Part shown: in pieces, positions 9,015-15,976 of the stretch | How the letters are laid out: each line of letters opens with the position of its first letter | Position numbering within the stretch: the first letter of the stretch is position 1 | Assembly: GCA_034435675.1 (NCBI GenBank) | Contig: DAOTWP010000068.1 | Span: forward strand, 1 to 31,219 | Direction: 5' to 3' | DNA from: DAOTWP01 sp034435675 | GTDB taxonomy: Bacteria; Chloroflexota; Anaerolineae; Aggregatilineales; Phototrophicaceae | DNA: 31,219 bases | Translations under genes and position numbers: made by a program | Notes under the pieces: generated by a model | Database searches by the model: none | What the model was told of the DNA's origin: nothing | What the model saw: only the letters and a program-made list of their open reading frames with translations

Positions 9015-9143
9015 GTGGGCAGTCTACTCAAGCCGGGTTTGCCTGCGGCACCCAGAAGAGACCCCTTAGTGCTGCTGGCTTCCGCCCCTGACACGGTTCG
9101 GAGGCTTCTGCCGCGCAGGTCCCGACTTGATGAGACTGCCCAC
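9015..9143 (-). ncRNA. ffs: Bacterial small SRP RNA (4.5S / scRNA type)
   Basis: On the minus strand the apical region reads GTGTCAGGGGCGGAAGCCAG followed by CAGCAC, which is SRP helix 8: the GGAA tetraloop closed by GGC/GCC, with the symmetric loop CAGG / AGCAG that binds Ffh. The two ends (9015-9037 and 9121-9143) pair over 23 nt with only three changes, giving the expected single long rod. At about 129 nt it is a little longer than E. coli 4.5S (114 nt) but has no Alu-type extension. The RNA binds Ffh and directs membrane proteins to FtsY. A near-consensus promoter lies immediately upstream. I see no clear intrinsic terminator; the 3D-domain gene begins 82 nt downstream on the same strand. 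Confidence 0.93.
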
Positions 9144-9154
9144 AACTTACAATC

Positions 9155-9183
9155 AGTCTAGAACAGCGGCAAAGGTTTGTCAA
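9155..9183 (-). promoter_or_regulatory. Promoter of the SRP RNA gene
   Basis: On the minus strand a perfect -35 TTGACA (complement of 9178-9183) is followed after 17 nt by -10 TAGACT (complement of 9155-9160). The expected start is near 9148, 5 nt before the first paired base of the SRP RNA. It is the best promoter match in the window, as expected for a stable RNA. Confidence 0.8.
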
Positions 9184-9216
9184 TAGCGCCCGCGCGGGGG
9201 TACAGCAGGGGAGGAA

Positions 9217-9245
9217 TTGCCAGCCTACCGGACATCAGCCATAAT
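9217..9245 (+). promoter_or_regulatory. Promoter of the DUF6159 gene
   Basis: TTGCCA (9217-9222), a 17-nt spacer and CATAAT (9240-9245) face right, away from the SRP RNA promoter. Transcription would start near 9252, leaving a leader of about 45 nt with GGGAG 9 nt before the ATG. Confidence 0.6.
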
Positions 9246-9296
9246 TAACCTGTTGCACAACGTAATGCTTGCTGCAAGACATGGGAGTATACCACG

Positions 9297-10175
9297 ATGT
9301 TTACACGCTTTTCTCGCAGTTGGGAACTGTTCAAGGCGAGCCTGGAAGTCCTGAAAAAAGACCGGGAACTGCTGATTTTCCCGACGATTTCGTTCATTGC
9401 CGCGACTATCGTCAGTATTGTGTTCTTCTTGCCGCTCAGCGCCACCGGCATTCTGGAAATGCTGACCCGCGACGGCAGCGGCGACGCCAACCCGATTGCC
9501 GTTGTGCTCAGTTTCGTAATTCTGTTCCTGTACTATCTGGTCATGTATACCGTCGTGATCTTCTCTAACAGCGCGCTGATCGGCGCGGCGATGATCCGTC
9601 TGGACGGCGGCGACCCAACCGTGCGCGATGGTTTTCGCATCGCCTCAGAACGCTTCGGCAAAATTTTCGGCTGGGCGCTGGTCGCGGCGACAGTAGGCAT
9701 GGTGCTCAACAGCATTCGCCACAACAACAGCGACAATATCGGCATGCGGATTCTGCTGGGGCTGCTGGGCGGGCTGCTGGAATTCGCCTGGAACCTGATT
9801 ACCTTCCTCGTCGTGCCCGTGCTGGTGGTCGAAAATCTGGGACCGATTGACGCGATCAAACGCAGCGCGCAGCTCCTCAAGAAAACCTGGGGCGAACAGT
9901 TGATTGCTACCTTCGGCATTGGGCTGGTGATCGGGCTGATTTCATTGGGCATTGTCCTCGTGGGGGCGCTGCTGACGCTGCTGCTGTCTGTACTGGGGAC
10001 GGTGGGCATTGTGCTGGGCATCGCACTGACCGTGCTGGGGGTGATCGCCGTGAGTCTGTTTGGCTCTGCGCTGGGCGGCATCTTCCAGGCGGCGCTGTAC
10101 CGCTATGCGGCACACGGCGAAACCAGCGAGTTCTTCCCGCGCGAGTATCTGGAAGGCGCGTTCAAGCACCAGTAG
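9297..10175 (+). CDS. DUF6159 family integral membrane protein
   Basis: A 292-residue protein that fits the DUF6159 family (function unknown). It opens with the characteristic soluble segment FSRSWELFKASLEVLKKDREL and then has about six membrane helices (roughly 28-47, 70-95, 125-145, 155-177, 200-235, 238-265). The segment VRDGFRIASERFGKIFGWAL resembles the cytoplasmic helix shared with the related DUF975/YciC-type proteins. GGGAG is spaced 9 nt before the ATG, and a TTGCCA/CATAAT promoter lies upstream, so it appears to be transcribed alone and divergently from the SRP RNA. Confidence 0.88.
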   Translation: MFTRFSRSWELFKASLEVLKKDRELLIFPTISFIAATIVSIVFFLPLSATGILEMLTRDGSGDANPIAVVLSFVILFLYYLVMYTVVIFSNSALIGAAMIRLDGGDPTVRDGFRIASERFGKIFGWALVAATVGMVLNSIRHNNSDNIGMRILLGLLGGLLEFAWNLITFLVVPVLVVENLGPIDAIKRSAQLLKKTWGEQLIATFGIGLVIGLISLGIVLVGALLTLLLSVLGTVGIVLGIALTVLGVIAVSLFGSALGGIFQAALYRYAAHGETSEFFPREYLEGAFKHQ

Positions 10176-10210
10176 GCAGCACGAGGGTACGCGCGGCGGA
10201 AACAGACAAG

Positions 10211-10283
10211 ACCACCAGGACACGGCGCGCGCAAAGTCATGCATCAGGGTTCTCCGTGTCCGCTGCGCCTCAGCAGTTCAATC
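10211..10283. repeat. Decayed AACCACCAGGACAC-type repeat
   Basis: The 243-nt gap after DUF6159 contains ACCACCAGGACACGG (10211-10225) and, further on, TCTCCGTGTCC (10251-10261), similar to the ends of a widespread low-copy intergenic repeat that reads ACCACCAAGGCAC...GTGTC. Similar fragments lie at 12180-12203, 14511-14537 and 30551-30573. Sequence decay is strong. Confidence 0.3.
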
Positions 10284-10325
10284 CGTTTTGCAGGCGGGTG
10301 GCAACATGCCCCTGCCATGCATGGG

Positions 10326-10422
10326 CTAAGTACAACCACAGAAATCTCGCGGGATTATTTTCCGTAGGGGCAGGTCTCAGACCTGCCCCTACATCCGACA
10401 TTTTCAATTTGGTTGTACTTAG
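10326..10422. mobile_element. MITE-like palindromic element, copy 1 (core 10329-10419)
   Basis: The element is bounded by perfect 13-bp inverted repeats: CTAAGTACAACCA at the left and TGGTTGTACTTAG at the right. A second copy with the same 91-bp core lies at 22474-22564 and differs at one base only. Its centre (10364-10392) is a perfect 29-nt palindrome bounded by GTAGGGGC and GCCCCTAC. It has no coding capacity. The right end overlaps the stop codon (TAA, 10419-10421 complement) of the lipoprotein gene. Confidence 0.85.
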
Positions 10423-11084
10423 CGCGTTACCGAAAAGAAGATCGCTGTGCCGTCGTCGGTCAGAATGTATTTAAGATCGTTCTGCTGGTAAATTGTGCAG
10501 CCCACCGCGCGGTTCAGGCTGCCGCTCAGCCGCACCCCATCCAGATAATATTCCGCCCCCAAAAGGGCATAATTGCAGTCAGCATAGCGGTTGCGGTTGT
10601 TCTGCTGCGGGCGCGTGTCAAAGTAATTGCTCAGCACCGTCACCGAATAGGTCGCGCTGGCAAGCATCACATCCGTAAACGTGTCATTGACGATGATGCG
10701 GCACGACGCAGCCGCGCTCACACTGCCGCTAAGCCACCAGCCCGCGCTGACCGGAATGCCATATTGCAGCACGCTGTTACAGTCCCCCAGTGTCACATCG
10801 CGAATCAACTGGAAGTTGATCGGCGCGTAAAAGACCGGTTCAGGCGTCGGCGCAGTGGCGGGCGGATACGCGGTGGGTTGATACGCGGCGGGCTGGTAGG
10901 CGGCGGCAGGCTGCACCCAGACGGGCGTGGCAGTCACGGCGGGCAGCGGCTGCAAGGTGGGTTCGGGGGCGCTGCGCACCCCGCAGGCGCTGGCGAACAA
11001 CGCCAGCAGCAAGGCAAACAGCGGATAGAGTGAGATCAGCCGGTTTCTTTTTGATTGTACAAAAACACCTCTTTGCGCGTTCAT
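10419..11084 (-). CDS. Predicted lipoprotein with Pro/Ala linker (221 aa)
   Basis: A secreted protein of unknown function. The N-terminus has a basic region (SKRNR), a hydrophobic core and a lipobox-like ASAC with the modified Cys at residue 34. A linker of PAAYQP/TAYP repeats (about 40-80) leads to a beta-rich domain (85-221) with paired cysteines (DCN, SCR, DCN, GCT) and two related halves: LGDCNSVLQYGIPVSAGWWLSGS and YADCNYALLGAEYYLDGVRLSGS style. GGAG lies 8 nt before the ATG, but inside a hairpin (11091-11131). The stop codon is provided by the end of the MITE-like element, so the original C-terminus may have been longer. I do not recognise a named family. Confidence 0.82.
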   Translation of the reverse strand: MNAQRGVFVQSKRNRLISLYPLFALLLALFASACGVRSAPEPTLQPLPAVTATPVWVQPAAAYQPAAYQPTAYPPATAPTPEPVFYAPINFQLIRDVTLGDCNSVLQYGIPVSAGWWLSGSVSAAASCRIIVNDTFTDVMLASATYSVTVLSNYFDTRPQQNNRNRYADCNYALLGAEYYLDGVRLSGSLNRAVGCTIYQQNDLKYILTDDGTAIFFSVTR

Positions 11085-11090
11085 AGATAG

Positions 11091-11131
11091 GACTCCAGAC
11101 CATGCGCCATGAAGGCGCTCTATCTGGAGTC
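11091..11131 (-). promoter_or_regulatory. 5'-leader hairpin covering the ribosome binding site of the lipoprotein gene
   Basis: In the transcript, GACTCCAGA (complement of 11123-11131) pairs perfectly with TCTGGAGTC (complement of 11091-11099), and an inner stem GCGCC/GGCGC closes a 5-nt loop. The 3' arm contains the GGAG Shine-Dalgarno, which lies 8 nt before the ATG. The ribosome binding site would thus be sequestered when the stem is formed. Confidence 0.5.
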
Positions 11132-11243
11132 TAACGCGGAATACTTACCTCAGTTCAAATCGTTGGGCGGGCGTCAGTCAACAGTAGGAATGCGGTTGGT
11201 TAAAGCGCATCAGCCGCAGCGCTGGCGTATGATGAGCGCAGAC

Positions 11244-12035
11244 TCAAGCCGTTTCGTAGGTCTCGTCCAGGTTCACCGGTTCGACAGGCGCATCCTGTGC
11301 CAGCAGCGCCAGCGTCGCGTCCAGAATGCGCCGCTGCTGGGCGCTGTCGCCCGGTCTGCCCAGCGTGCTGCCGCGATTCATGCGCGTGAATGTGGCGCGC
11401 GGCGGCATGGTCAACCGGGTGACCCCGGCGTTCCACGAGGTCAGCGTAGTGGCGATACCCTGCATTTCCAGCGCGCGTGCGACCAGTCCCACGGACTGGG
11501 AACACAGCGGTCAGGACGGCACCAGCAGCGCGGCGTCTGCCTGCTCCTGCTGCGCCGCCGCGACGATCTGCGGAATCAGCTCGTCCACCACACGCGATAC
11601 ATCCGGCTGGTAGCCCATAAACGCGATCACGTTCGGCGTCAGCGCGCCAATCCCCCCCGCCCGCACCAGATCATCCAGATGGCGCAGCGGCAGCAGCACC
11701 TGCGGGTCGGCATTCACATACTGGTGGTCGTAGTGCGTGTGGGCATATGCCAGCGCGTCCAATGGCGTGCTGGACGGGAACAGGCGCATGGTGTAATCGC
11801 CCAGGTCGTTCTCCGCGTCGTAGGGTATCTGGCTGTCGCGCAGGTACGCCCCTGCTGAGGTGATGAACAGCAGGCGGCTTGTGCTCAGGTCTACTGCCCT
11901 GCCTGCCGGGGCGCTGTTGTTGCGCGGACGCTGGTAGATCTTGAAATTGGTGACGCCCGTCTCACGATATTCTTTCAGCCAGCCGTTGTGAAATGCCTCG
12001 ACCCAGGCATCGCGGTTTTCAAATATTTCCATCAT
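11244..12035 (-). CDS. GrdB/PrdB-like (glycine/sarcosine/betaine reductase selenoprotein B family) protein with in-frame TGA read as selenocysteine
   Basis: Two reading segments in the same frame are separated only by a TGA at 11511-11513. Upstream, residues 1-174 match the GrdB-like family (SRLLFITSAGAYLRDSQIP, FPSSTPLDALAYAHTHYDH, NVIAFMGYQPD) and end ALLVPS. Downstream the frame continues PLCSQSVGLVARALEMQGI and PPRATFTRMNRGSTLGRPGD, which is the family's usual C-terminal half. Reading the TGA as Sec gives a 263-residue protein with a U175-x-x-C178 redox motif. A hairpin suited to a bacterial SECIS follows the TGA. The ATG at 12033-12035 (or 12030-12032) is chosen because the promoter -10 lies at 12069-12074; no clear ribosome binding site is seen. 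A plain nonsense mutation is the alternative. Likely a redox enzyme of unknown substrate. Confidence 0.8.
11483..11499 (-). promoter_or_regulatory. Candidate bacterial SECIS hairpin
   Basis: In the mRNA the stem CCAGUCC/GGACUGG with loop GUG begins 11 nt after the in-frame UGA; the loop itself starts 19 nt after it. Known bacterial SECIS elements have an apical loop about 16-37 nt from the UGA with a G among the first loop bases; both hold here. Confidence 0.55.
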
Positions 12036-12068
12036 ACAGACCAGAGAGTCAGTGGACAGTGAGAGAAG

Positions 12069-12096
12069 AGTATAGCGTGGAGCGTGCGTGCTGCAA
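12069..12096 (-). promoter_or_regulatory. Promoter of the putative selenoprotein gene
   Basis: The minus strand reads TTGCAG (complement of 12091-12096), 16 nt, TATACT (complement of 12069-12074). The start would be near 12062, about 27 nt before the ATG. The 223-nt gap 12036-12258 otherwise holds only a decayed repeat end near 12180-12203. Confidence 0.6.
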
Positions 12097-12258
12097 ATCG
12101 ATCGCACATCAAAGGCAGGACAATCACGTCAGAAGCAGCGCTTGTTGATAAACGCGCTTAATATCTATCCATTTCCTGGCGCGCTTCGTGTCTTTGCGGT
12201 TCAAGCTGGATATATTGGATTTGATGCGCTTACCGTGACAGCAACAATGCAAACGCGC

Positions 12259-13227
12259 TCAATACGGGATGCTGCCGCGTGGACGCGGGGTGCTGATGGC
12301 GTTCATCGCGCGGACACAGGCGCTCAGCGCATCGTGAAAGGTGATTGAGTCGCGCAGCGCGGCGGCAATCAGGCTGCGGCGCAGCACGCCCGCCGCATCA
12401 AAAAACCAGTAGAGGCTCATCAGCGGCGACACGTAAATGCGCACCCGGCGGTCATCGGGGTACAGGTGGAAATCGCCAGATTCGCCGTTGACGGCAGGGA
12501 TAATGCGCGTGCTGATGTGGCTTTTCTGGTGTCCGGGCTGCTCCCACACATACCGGCAGGCAGCCTCGTACTGCTGGAAGGCGGGCATTTGCGGCGTCAA
12601 TGCGCAGCAGCCATAAAACGCCCCGGCTTTTGTCAGCGCGGCGATGTTCATCAGCGCGTTGTGGTGCGACACGGCTTCCTCTACTTCCGTGCCGAAGCCA
12701 ATCGTCGCCAGCAGCCGCACACGCACATCCAGCGCATCCGCCGCCAGCAGGCTGATCGTATCCTCCAGCAGTGTGCCCGCGCCCTGCTCGTCGCCGCGCA
12801 TCAATGAATCCACACCCCCGTCCACCAGCAGCAGCGCGTCCACCCCGCCCAAATGCTCAATCAACCGCTGGTATGCCTGTGTCAGCGGCAGCACACCCGT
12901 TTTGGCGAACATCCACACGGGAATGTCTTCGCCGCGTTCGGCAAACCACTGCGTCAGATAGCCTTCGGGGTAATAGGGCAGCGGCACACGCACGCGCCCG
13001 CGAGTCGCGGCAAGCAGCCCCGGCAGCAGCACGTCCAGATCAGCGGCATACTGCACCAGTTCAAAATCAACGAAACTGTAATTTGCCAGATGCACCGTCT
13101 TGCCCGCCGCGCGCAGGGTAAAATACAGTGGCAGCCCGGCGAACACATCGAAGCCGCCGCCCGCCCCGGCAATCAGGATCGTCCGGCAGTCCTGCACTAC
13201 ATCCATCACGGGCAGGTTCAGGCGCAT
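12259..13227 (-). CDS. DUF1152 domain-containing protein
   Basis: A 322-residue soluble protein matching DUF1152 over its whole length. Diagnostic segments are ILIAGAGGGFDVFAGLPLYF (17-36), a nucleotide-binding-like Gly-rich loop; LLLVDGGVDSLMRGDE (131-146); and RLLATIGFGTEVEEAVSHHN. The family has no firmly established function; its members in bacteria and archaea look like Rossmann-type enzymes. The ATG lies 6 nt after the stop of the upstream membrane protein, with GGGG 9 nt before it, so the two are very probably co-transcribed. The extreme C-terminus (TPRPRGSIPY) is variable. Confidence 0.88.
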   Translation of the reverse strand: MRLNLPVMDVVQDCRTILIAGAGGGFDVFAGLPLYFTLRAAGKTVHLANYSFVDFELVQYAADLDVLLPGLLAATRGRVRVPLPYYPEGYLTQWFAERGEDIPVWMFAKTGVLPLTQAYQRLIEHLGGVDALLLVDGGVDSLMRGDEQGAGTLLEDTISLLAADALDVRVRLLATIGFGTEVEEAVSHHNALMNIAALTKAGAFYGCCALTPQMPAFQQYEAACRYVWEQPGHQKSHISTRIIPAVNGESGDFHLYPDDRRVRIYVSPLMSLYWFFDAAGVLRRSLIAAALRDSITFHDALSACVRAMNAISTPRPRGSIPY

Positions 13228-13233
13228 AACCGT

Positions 13234-14346
13234 TTACCCCAGGGCATATGCCACCAGCGCCAGCAGCACTGCCAGCAGACTGACGCCCACTGCCGCCTGG
13301 CAGAAGCGCGCAATGCGGCTTTCCAGCAGCGTGAGCTGCGGGTCAATGTGGGCGGTGTTGAGGTCACCGTAACGGTGGCGGTAAATCCAGCGCAGCGGCT
13401 GGCGCACCAGCCACATCACCAGCGCCGACCAGATCAGATACCCCACCGACAGCACCAGCAGCGCCGGAAAGCGTGTGTCCTGCAGCACCGGCAGAATCAT
13501 AAACGAGATCAGCGTCGTCCAGATGAACATCAGCAGCACCTTGATATAGCGCAGCAGCAGCCGCCGCAGGTAGAGGATGTTGCGCACAAGGGTCATCTCG
13601 GTGGTGGCGACATCTTCAATCAGCGTGCGATCCAGACTGCGCGCGATGCCGAATGCCGCGTTGAAGTGGCGCACTGCCTTTTCGTCCGCCTCCTCCGGCA
13701 CGCAGCCCAGCGTATCCAGCGCTTCCGGGCGGCGGGATGGCGGGATAATCGCGCCTTCCGTGTTGTGGATCAGGGTATCGAAATAGACTTCGCGCCGCCC
13801 TTCGCTGAAAGGGATCATATAGTCCATCTGGTGCGGCATGTACTGGTAGCGCATGACCGCCCGCTTGATCTGCGGCGCTTCGTCTGCCCAGAACGTCAGC
13901 CCGGAGAGCGAAAGCGTGGGGTTGAGCACTTCCGGCGCGGAACCGGGCATGTAAATCGTGAAATAGAAATGGACGACATCCTTCAGCAGCAGGTAAACGC
14001 CGTACAGCGGAATGGACAGCGAAAGCAGCAGCGGGTATGCCAGCGCGGCGAACAGCACCAGCGTCAGCGCCCAGCCGCCGCCAACACCCAGCGCCGGGTA
14101 CTGGTTGCTCAACTGCTGCAGCAGCACCGCGATGATATTATCGACCACATCCTTAAAGAACACGGGAATCAGCAGCAGCAGCCCTGCCCCACCGATAAAC
14201 GCCAGCGCGATCCGGTGCATGGTCGAAAGGCGCACTTCGCTGCGCTGCAAAAAGGCGCGCATGGCATTGCGTTCGTCGGGCGTCAGCCGCAGGGGTTCGG
14301 CAGCGTTGGGCGCGGCGCTTGGGTCGGGGTTTTCAGCAGCAGGCAC
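13234..14346 (-). CDS. Hypothetical multi-pass membrane protein (370 aa)
   Basis: I do not recognise a named family. A Pro/Ala-rich and charged N-terminus (1-40) precedes two membrane segments (about 46-66 and 92-122), a soluble middle part of about 145 residues (125-268, with YMPHQMDYMIPFSEGRREVY and a Glu/Asp-rich stretch) and three more hydrophobic segments (about 270-290, 297-318, 345-368). The GTG start at 14344-14346 is chosen because GAGGAG lies 8 nt upstream. It precedes the DUF1152 gene by 6 nt, the only clue to function. Confidence 0.8.
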   Translation of the reverse strand: MPAAENPDPSAAPNAAEPLRLTPDERNAMRAFLQRSEVRLSTMHRIALAFIGGAGLLLLIPVFFKDVVDNIIAVLLQQLSNQYPALGVGGGWALTLVLFAALAYPLLLSLSIPLYGVYLLLKDVVHFYFTIYMPGSAPEVLNPTLSLSGLTFWADEAPQIKRAVMRYQYMPHQMDYMIPFSEGRREVYFDTLIHNTEGAIIPPSRRPEALDTLGCVPEEADEKAVRHFNAAFGIARSLDRTLIEDVATTEMTLVRNILYLRRLLLRYIKVLLMFIWTTLISFMILPVLQDTRFPALLVLSVGYLIWSALVMWLVRQPLRWIYRHRYGDLNTAHIDPQLTLLESRIARFCQAAVGVSLLAVLLALVAYALG

Positions 14347-14510
14347 GGCGGCGGCTCCTCGAATTGGGATGTGCTAAAGTACGCTGGTGTCCAGACTTCC
14401 CTGCACGCCAGTCCCTATTATACACCCTGCCACACCGGCTGCTGCCGCATTATGCATTGGGTGTATTCGGAAATGGGGGCAAGGCAGATAAGCAGGCACA
14501 CAGCATTCAA

Positions 14511-14579
14511 AACCACAGAGGCACCGAGCACACAGGGGCATTGCAGTGCGGGCGGGCGGACACGGTGGTCCGCCCCTAC
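14511..14579. repeat. Intergenic repeats: CACAGAGGCAC fragment and GTAGGGGC-type palindrome
   Basis: The 364-nt gap 14347-14710 has no gene that I can support. It holds AACCACAGAGGCACCGAGCA (14511-14530), a fragment of a widespread intergenic repeat, and a hairpin GGGCGGAC / GTCCGCCC (14554-14561 with 14568-14575) ending CCCCTAC at 14579. This hairpin belongs to the palindrome family described in the findings. Confidence 0.5.
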
Positions 14580-14710
14580 GATACTGCTTTGCGCCCGTCG
14601 CGCTGGTGCGGTTCAATGCGTTGTGCGCGCGGTGCGGCATTCGCCCCGAAATCCCAATGCACCCCTGCGCATTGCGCGGCGTTTTTTGGGCAGGCTTGCC
14701 TCGCACCCCC

Positions 14711-15688
14711 CTATTTCGTCCAGAAGCCCTCGCTCAGATATTTGTAGGCGTTGTCGGGGAACAGCGTCACGATTACGCCGGGTTCACCCCGCGCTGCCAG
14801 TTCCTCCGCCATATGCAGCGCCCCGACCATCGCCGCCGCCGCGCTGATGCCCACCAGATAGCCCTCCTCGCGTGCCAGCCGCCGCGCCATCGCGTGCGTC
14901 GCCTCAGTGTTGACCGGCAGCGTGCGATCCGCGAAGAATTCGTCATAGATACCCGGCTTGATCGCGGTGGGCATGTGCTTCAGCCCTTCCAGCCCATGAA
15001 ACGGCGAATCCGGTTGCAGCGCGATAATCTGCACCTGCGGGTCGTACTCCTTCAGCCGCCGCCCGGTGCCCATCAGCGTGCCGCTGGTGCCCAGCCCGGC
15101 GATGAAGTGCGTTACCGTGCCGTGCGTCTGCTGCCAGATCTCCACAGCAGTGGTCTTATAGTGCGCCTGCCAGTTCGCCGGGTTATTGTACTGGTCGGCG
15201 TAAAAATAGCGTTCCGGCTCACGCTGCACCAGCTCGCGCACTGCCAGAATCGCGCCGTCGCTGCCTTCCAGCGGATCGGTGAAGACCAGCTCCACGCCAT
15301 AGGCGCGCAGAATAGCGATGCGCTCCGGGCTGGCGTTGGCGGGCAGAAACAGCTTGACGCGGAAGCCTTTCGCCGCGCCGAGCATGGCATAGGCGATACC
15401 GGTGTTGCCGCTGGTGCTGTCCACCAGCACTTTGTCCGGCGTCAGCAGCCCGGCTGCCTCTGCCTCGCGGATGATATTCGCCGCCGCGCGATCCTTGACG
15501 CTGCCGCCGGGATTCTGCCATTCCGCCTTGGCATAGATGGCGACATTCTCCGGCAGATGCGCGGTGATCTGCCGGAAGCCGAGCAGCGCCGTGCCGCCAA
15601 TCTGCTGCTCAAGGCTGCTGTAACGCACGGGTGCTGCGGGCACTGCGGTGGGGGTTGTCAGGTCAATTGTCTGTCGAATAGCGACCAT
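14711..15688 (-). CDS. cysM: PLP-dependent cysteine synthase (CysM/CysK family)
   Basis: A 325-residue fold-type-II PLP enzyme that should make L-cysteine from O-acetylserine (or O-phosphoserine) and a sulfur donor in the cytosol. The PLP lysine is Lys65 in NPGGSVKDRAA; the substrate-binding loop is STSGNTG (91-97); the PLP-phosphate loop is GLGTSGTLMGTGR; and GISAAAAM stands where Ser/Thr contacts the pyridine nitrogen. The long GLEGLKHMPTA segment is typical of the CysM-like branch. The start is the ATG at 15686-15688, with GAGGAG 10 nt upstream. It seems to stand alone: repeat-filled gaps lie on both sides and there is no sulfur-carrier or mec gene nearby. CysM rather than CysK is a preference, not proven. 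Confidence 0.9.
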   Translation of the reverse strand: MVAIRQTIDLTTPTAVPAAPVRYSSLEQQIGGTALLGFRQITAHLPENVAIYAKAEWQNPGGSVKDRAAANIIREAEAAGLLTPDKVLVDSTSGNTGIAYAMLGAAKGFRVKLFLPANASPERIAILRAYGVELVFTDPLEGSDGAILAVRELVQREPERYFYADQYNNPANWQAHYKTTAVEIWQQTHGTVTHFIAGLGTSGTLMGTGRRLKEYDPQVQIIALQPDSPFHGLEGLKHMPTAIKPGIYDEFFADRTLPVNTEATHAMARRLAREEGYLVGISAAAAMVGALHMAEELAARGEPGVIVTLFPDNAYKYLSEGFWTK

Positions 15689-15835
15689 TGCCGGGCTGCT
15701 CCTCGTCGAGTGTGTTAAGCGAGCCGTACACGCGGCTCCACTGGTTGTCAGGAAAATGTGTTTCTGGAACCGATCCATACACCGGTCTTGCTGAACAAGG
15801 GGATTATGGTCTTGAGCCATTCAATACGGAGTATA

Positions 15836-15976
15836 CGGGTGGGTACAGTGACCCGCCCCTACGCGACAAACCGTGTAGGGGCGACCACAGGGGGTCGCCC
15901 ACAGCAAAACCTTACTCCGTCTTATTCTGTTAACCTGCATAATCCCTATGTTCGGGTGGGTCTGCGCACAGACCCG
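15836..15976. repeat. Cluster of three palindromic intergenic repeats
   Basis: The 659-nt gap 15689-16347 has no supportable gene. It holds three hairpins: 15836-15862 (CGGGTGGGT / ACCCGCCC, ending CCCCTAC), 15875-15902 (GTAGGGGCGACC / GGTCGCCCAC) and 15953-15976 (GGGTCTG / CAGACCC with a 4-nt loop). The first two belong to the GTAGGGGC family. The rest of the gap, to about 16300, is AT-richer and shows no feature I can name. Confidence 0.6.

Noticed and set aside
11511..12107. A 198-residue protein ending at the TGA and starting at GTG 12107
   Set aside because: The GTG lies upstream of the predicted promoter -10 (12069-12074), and the frame continues past the TGA with family-typical sequence, so a start at 12035 and a read-through product is preferred.
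12853..14847. 664-codon plus-strand open frame crossing several genes
   Set aside because: It runs through the antisense of two minus-strand genes and a repeat-filled gap; composition is again Gln/Arg/His-rich.
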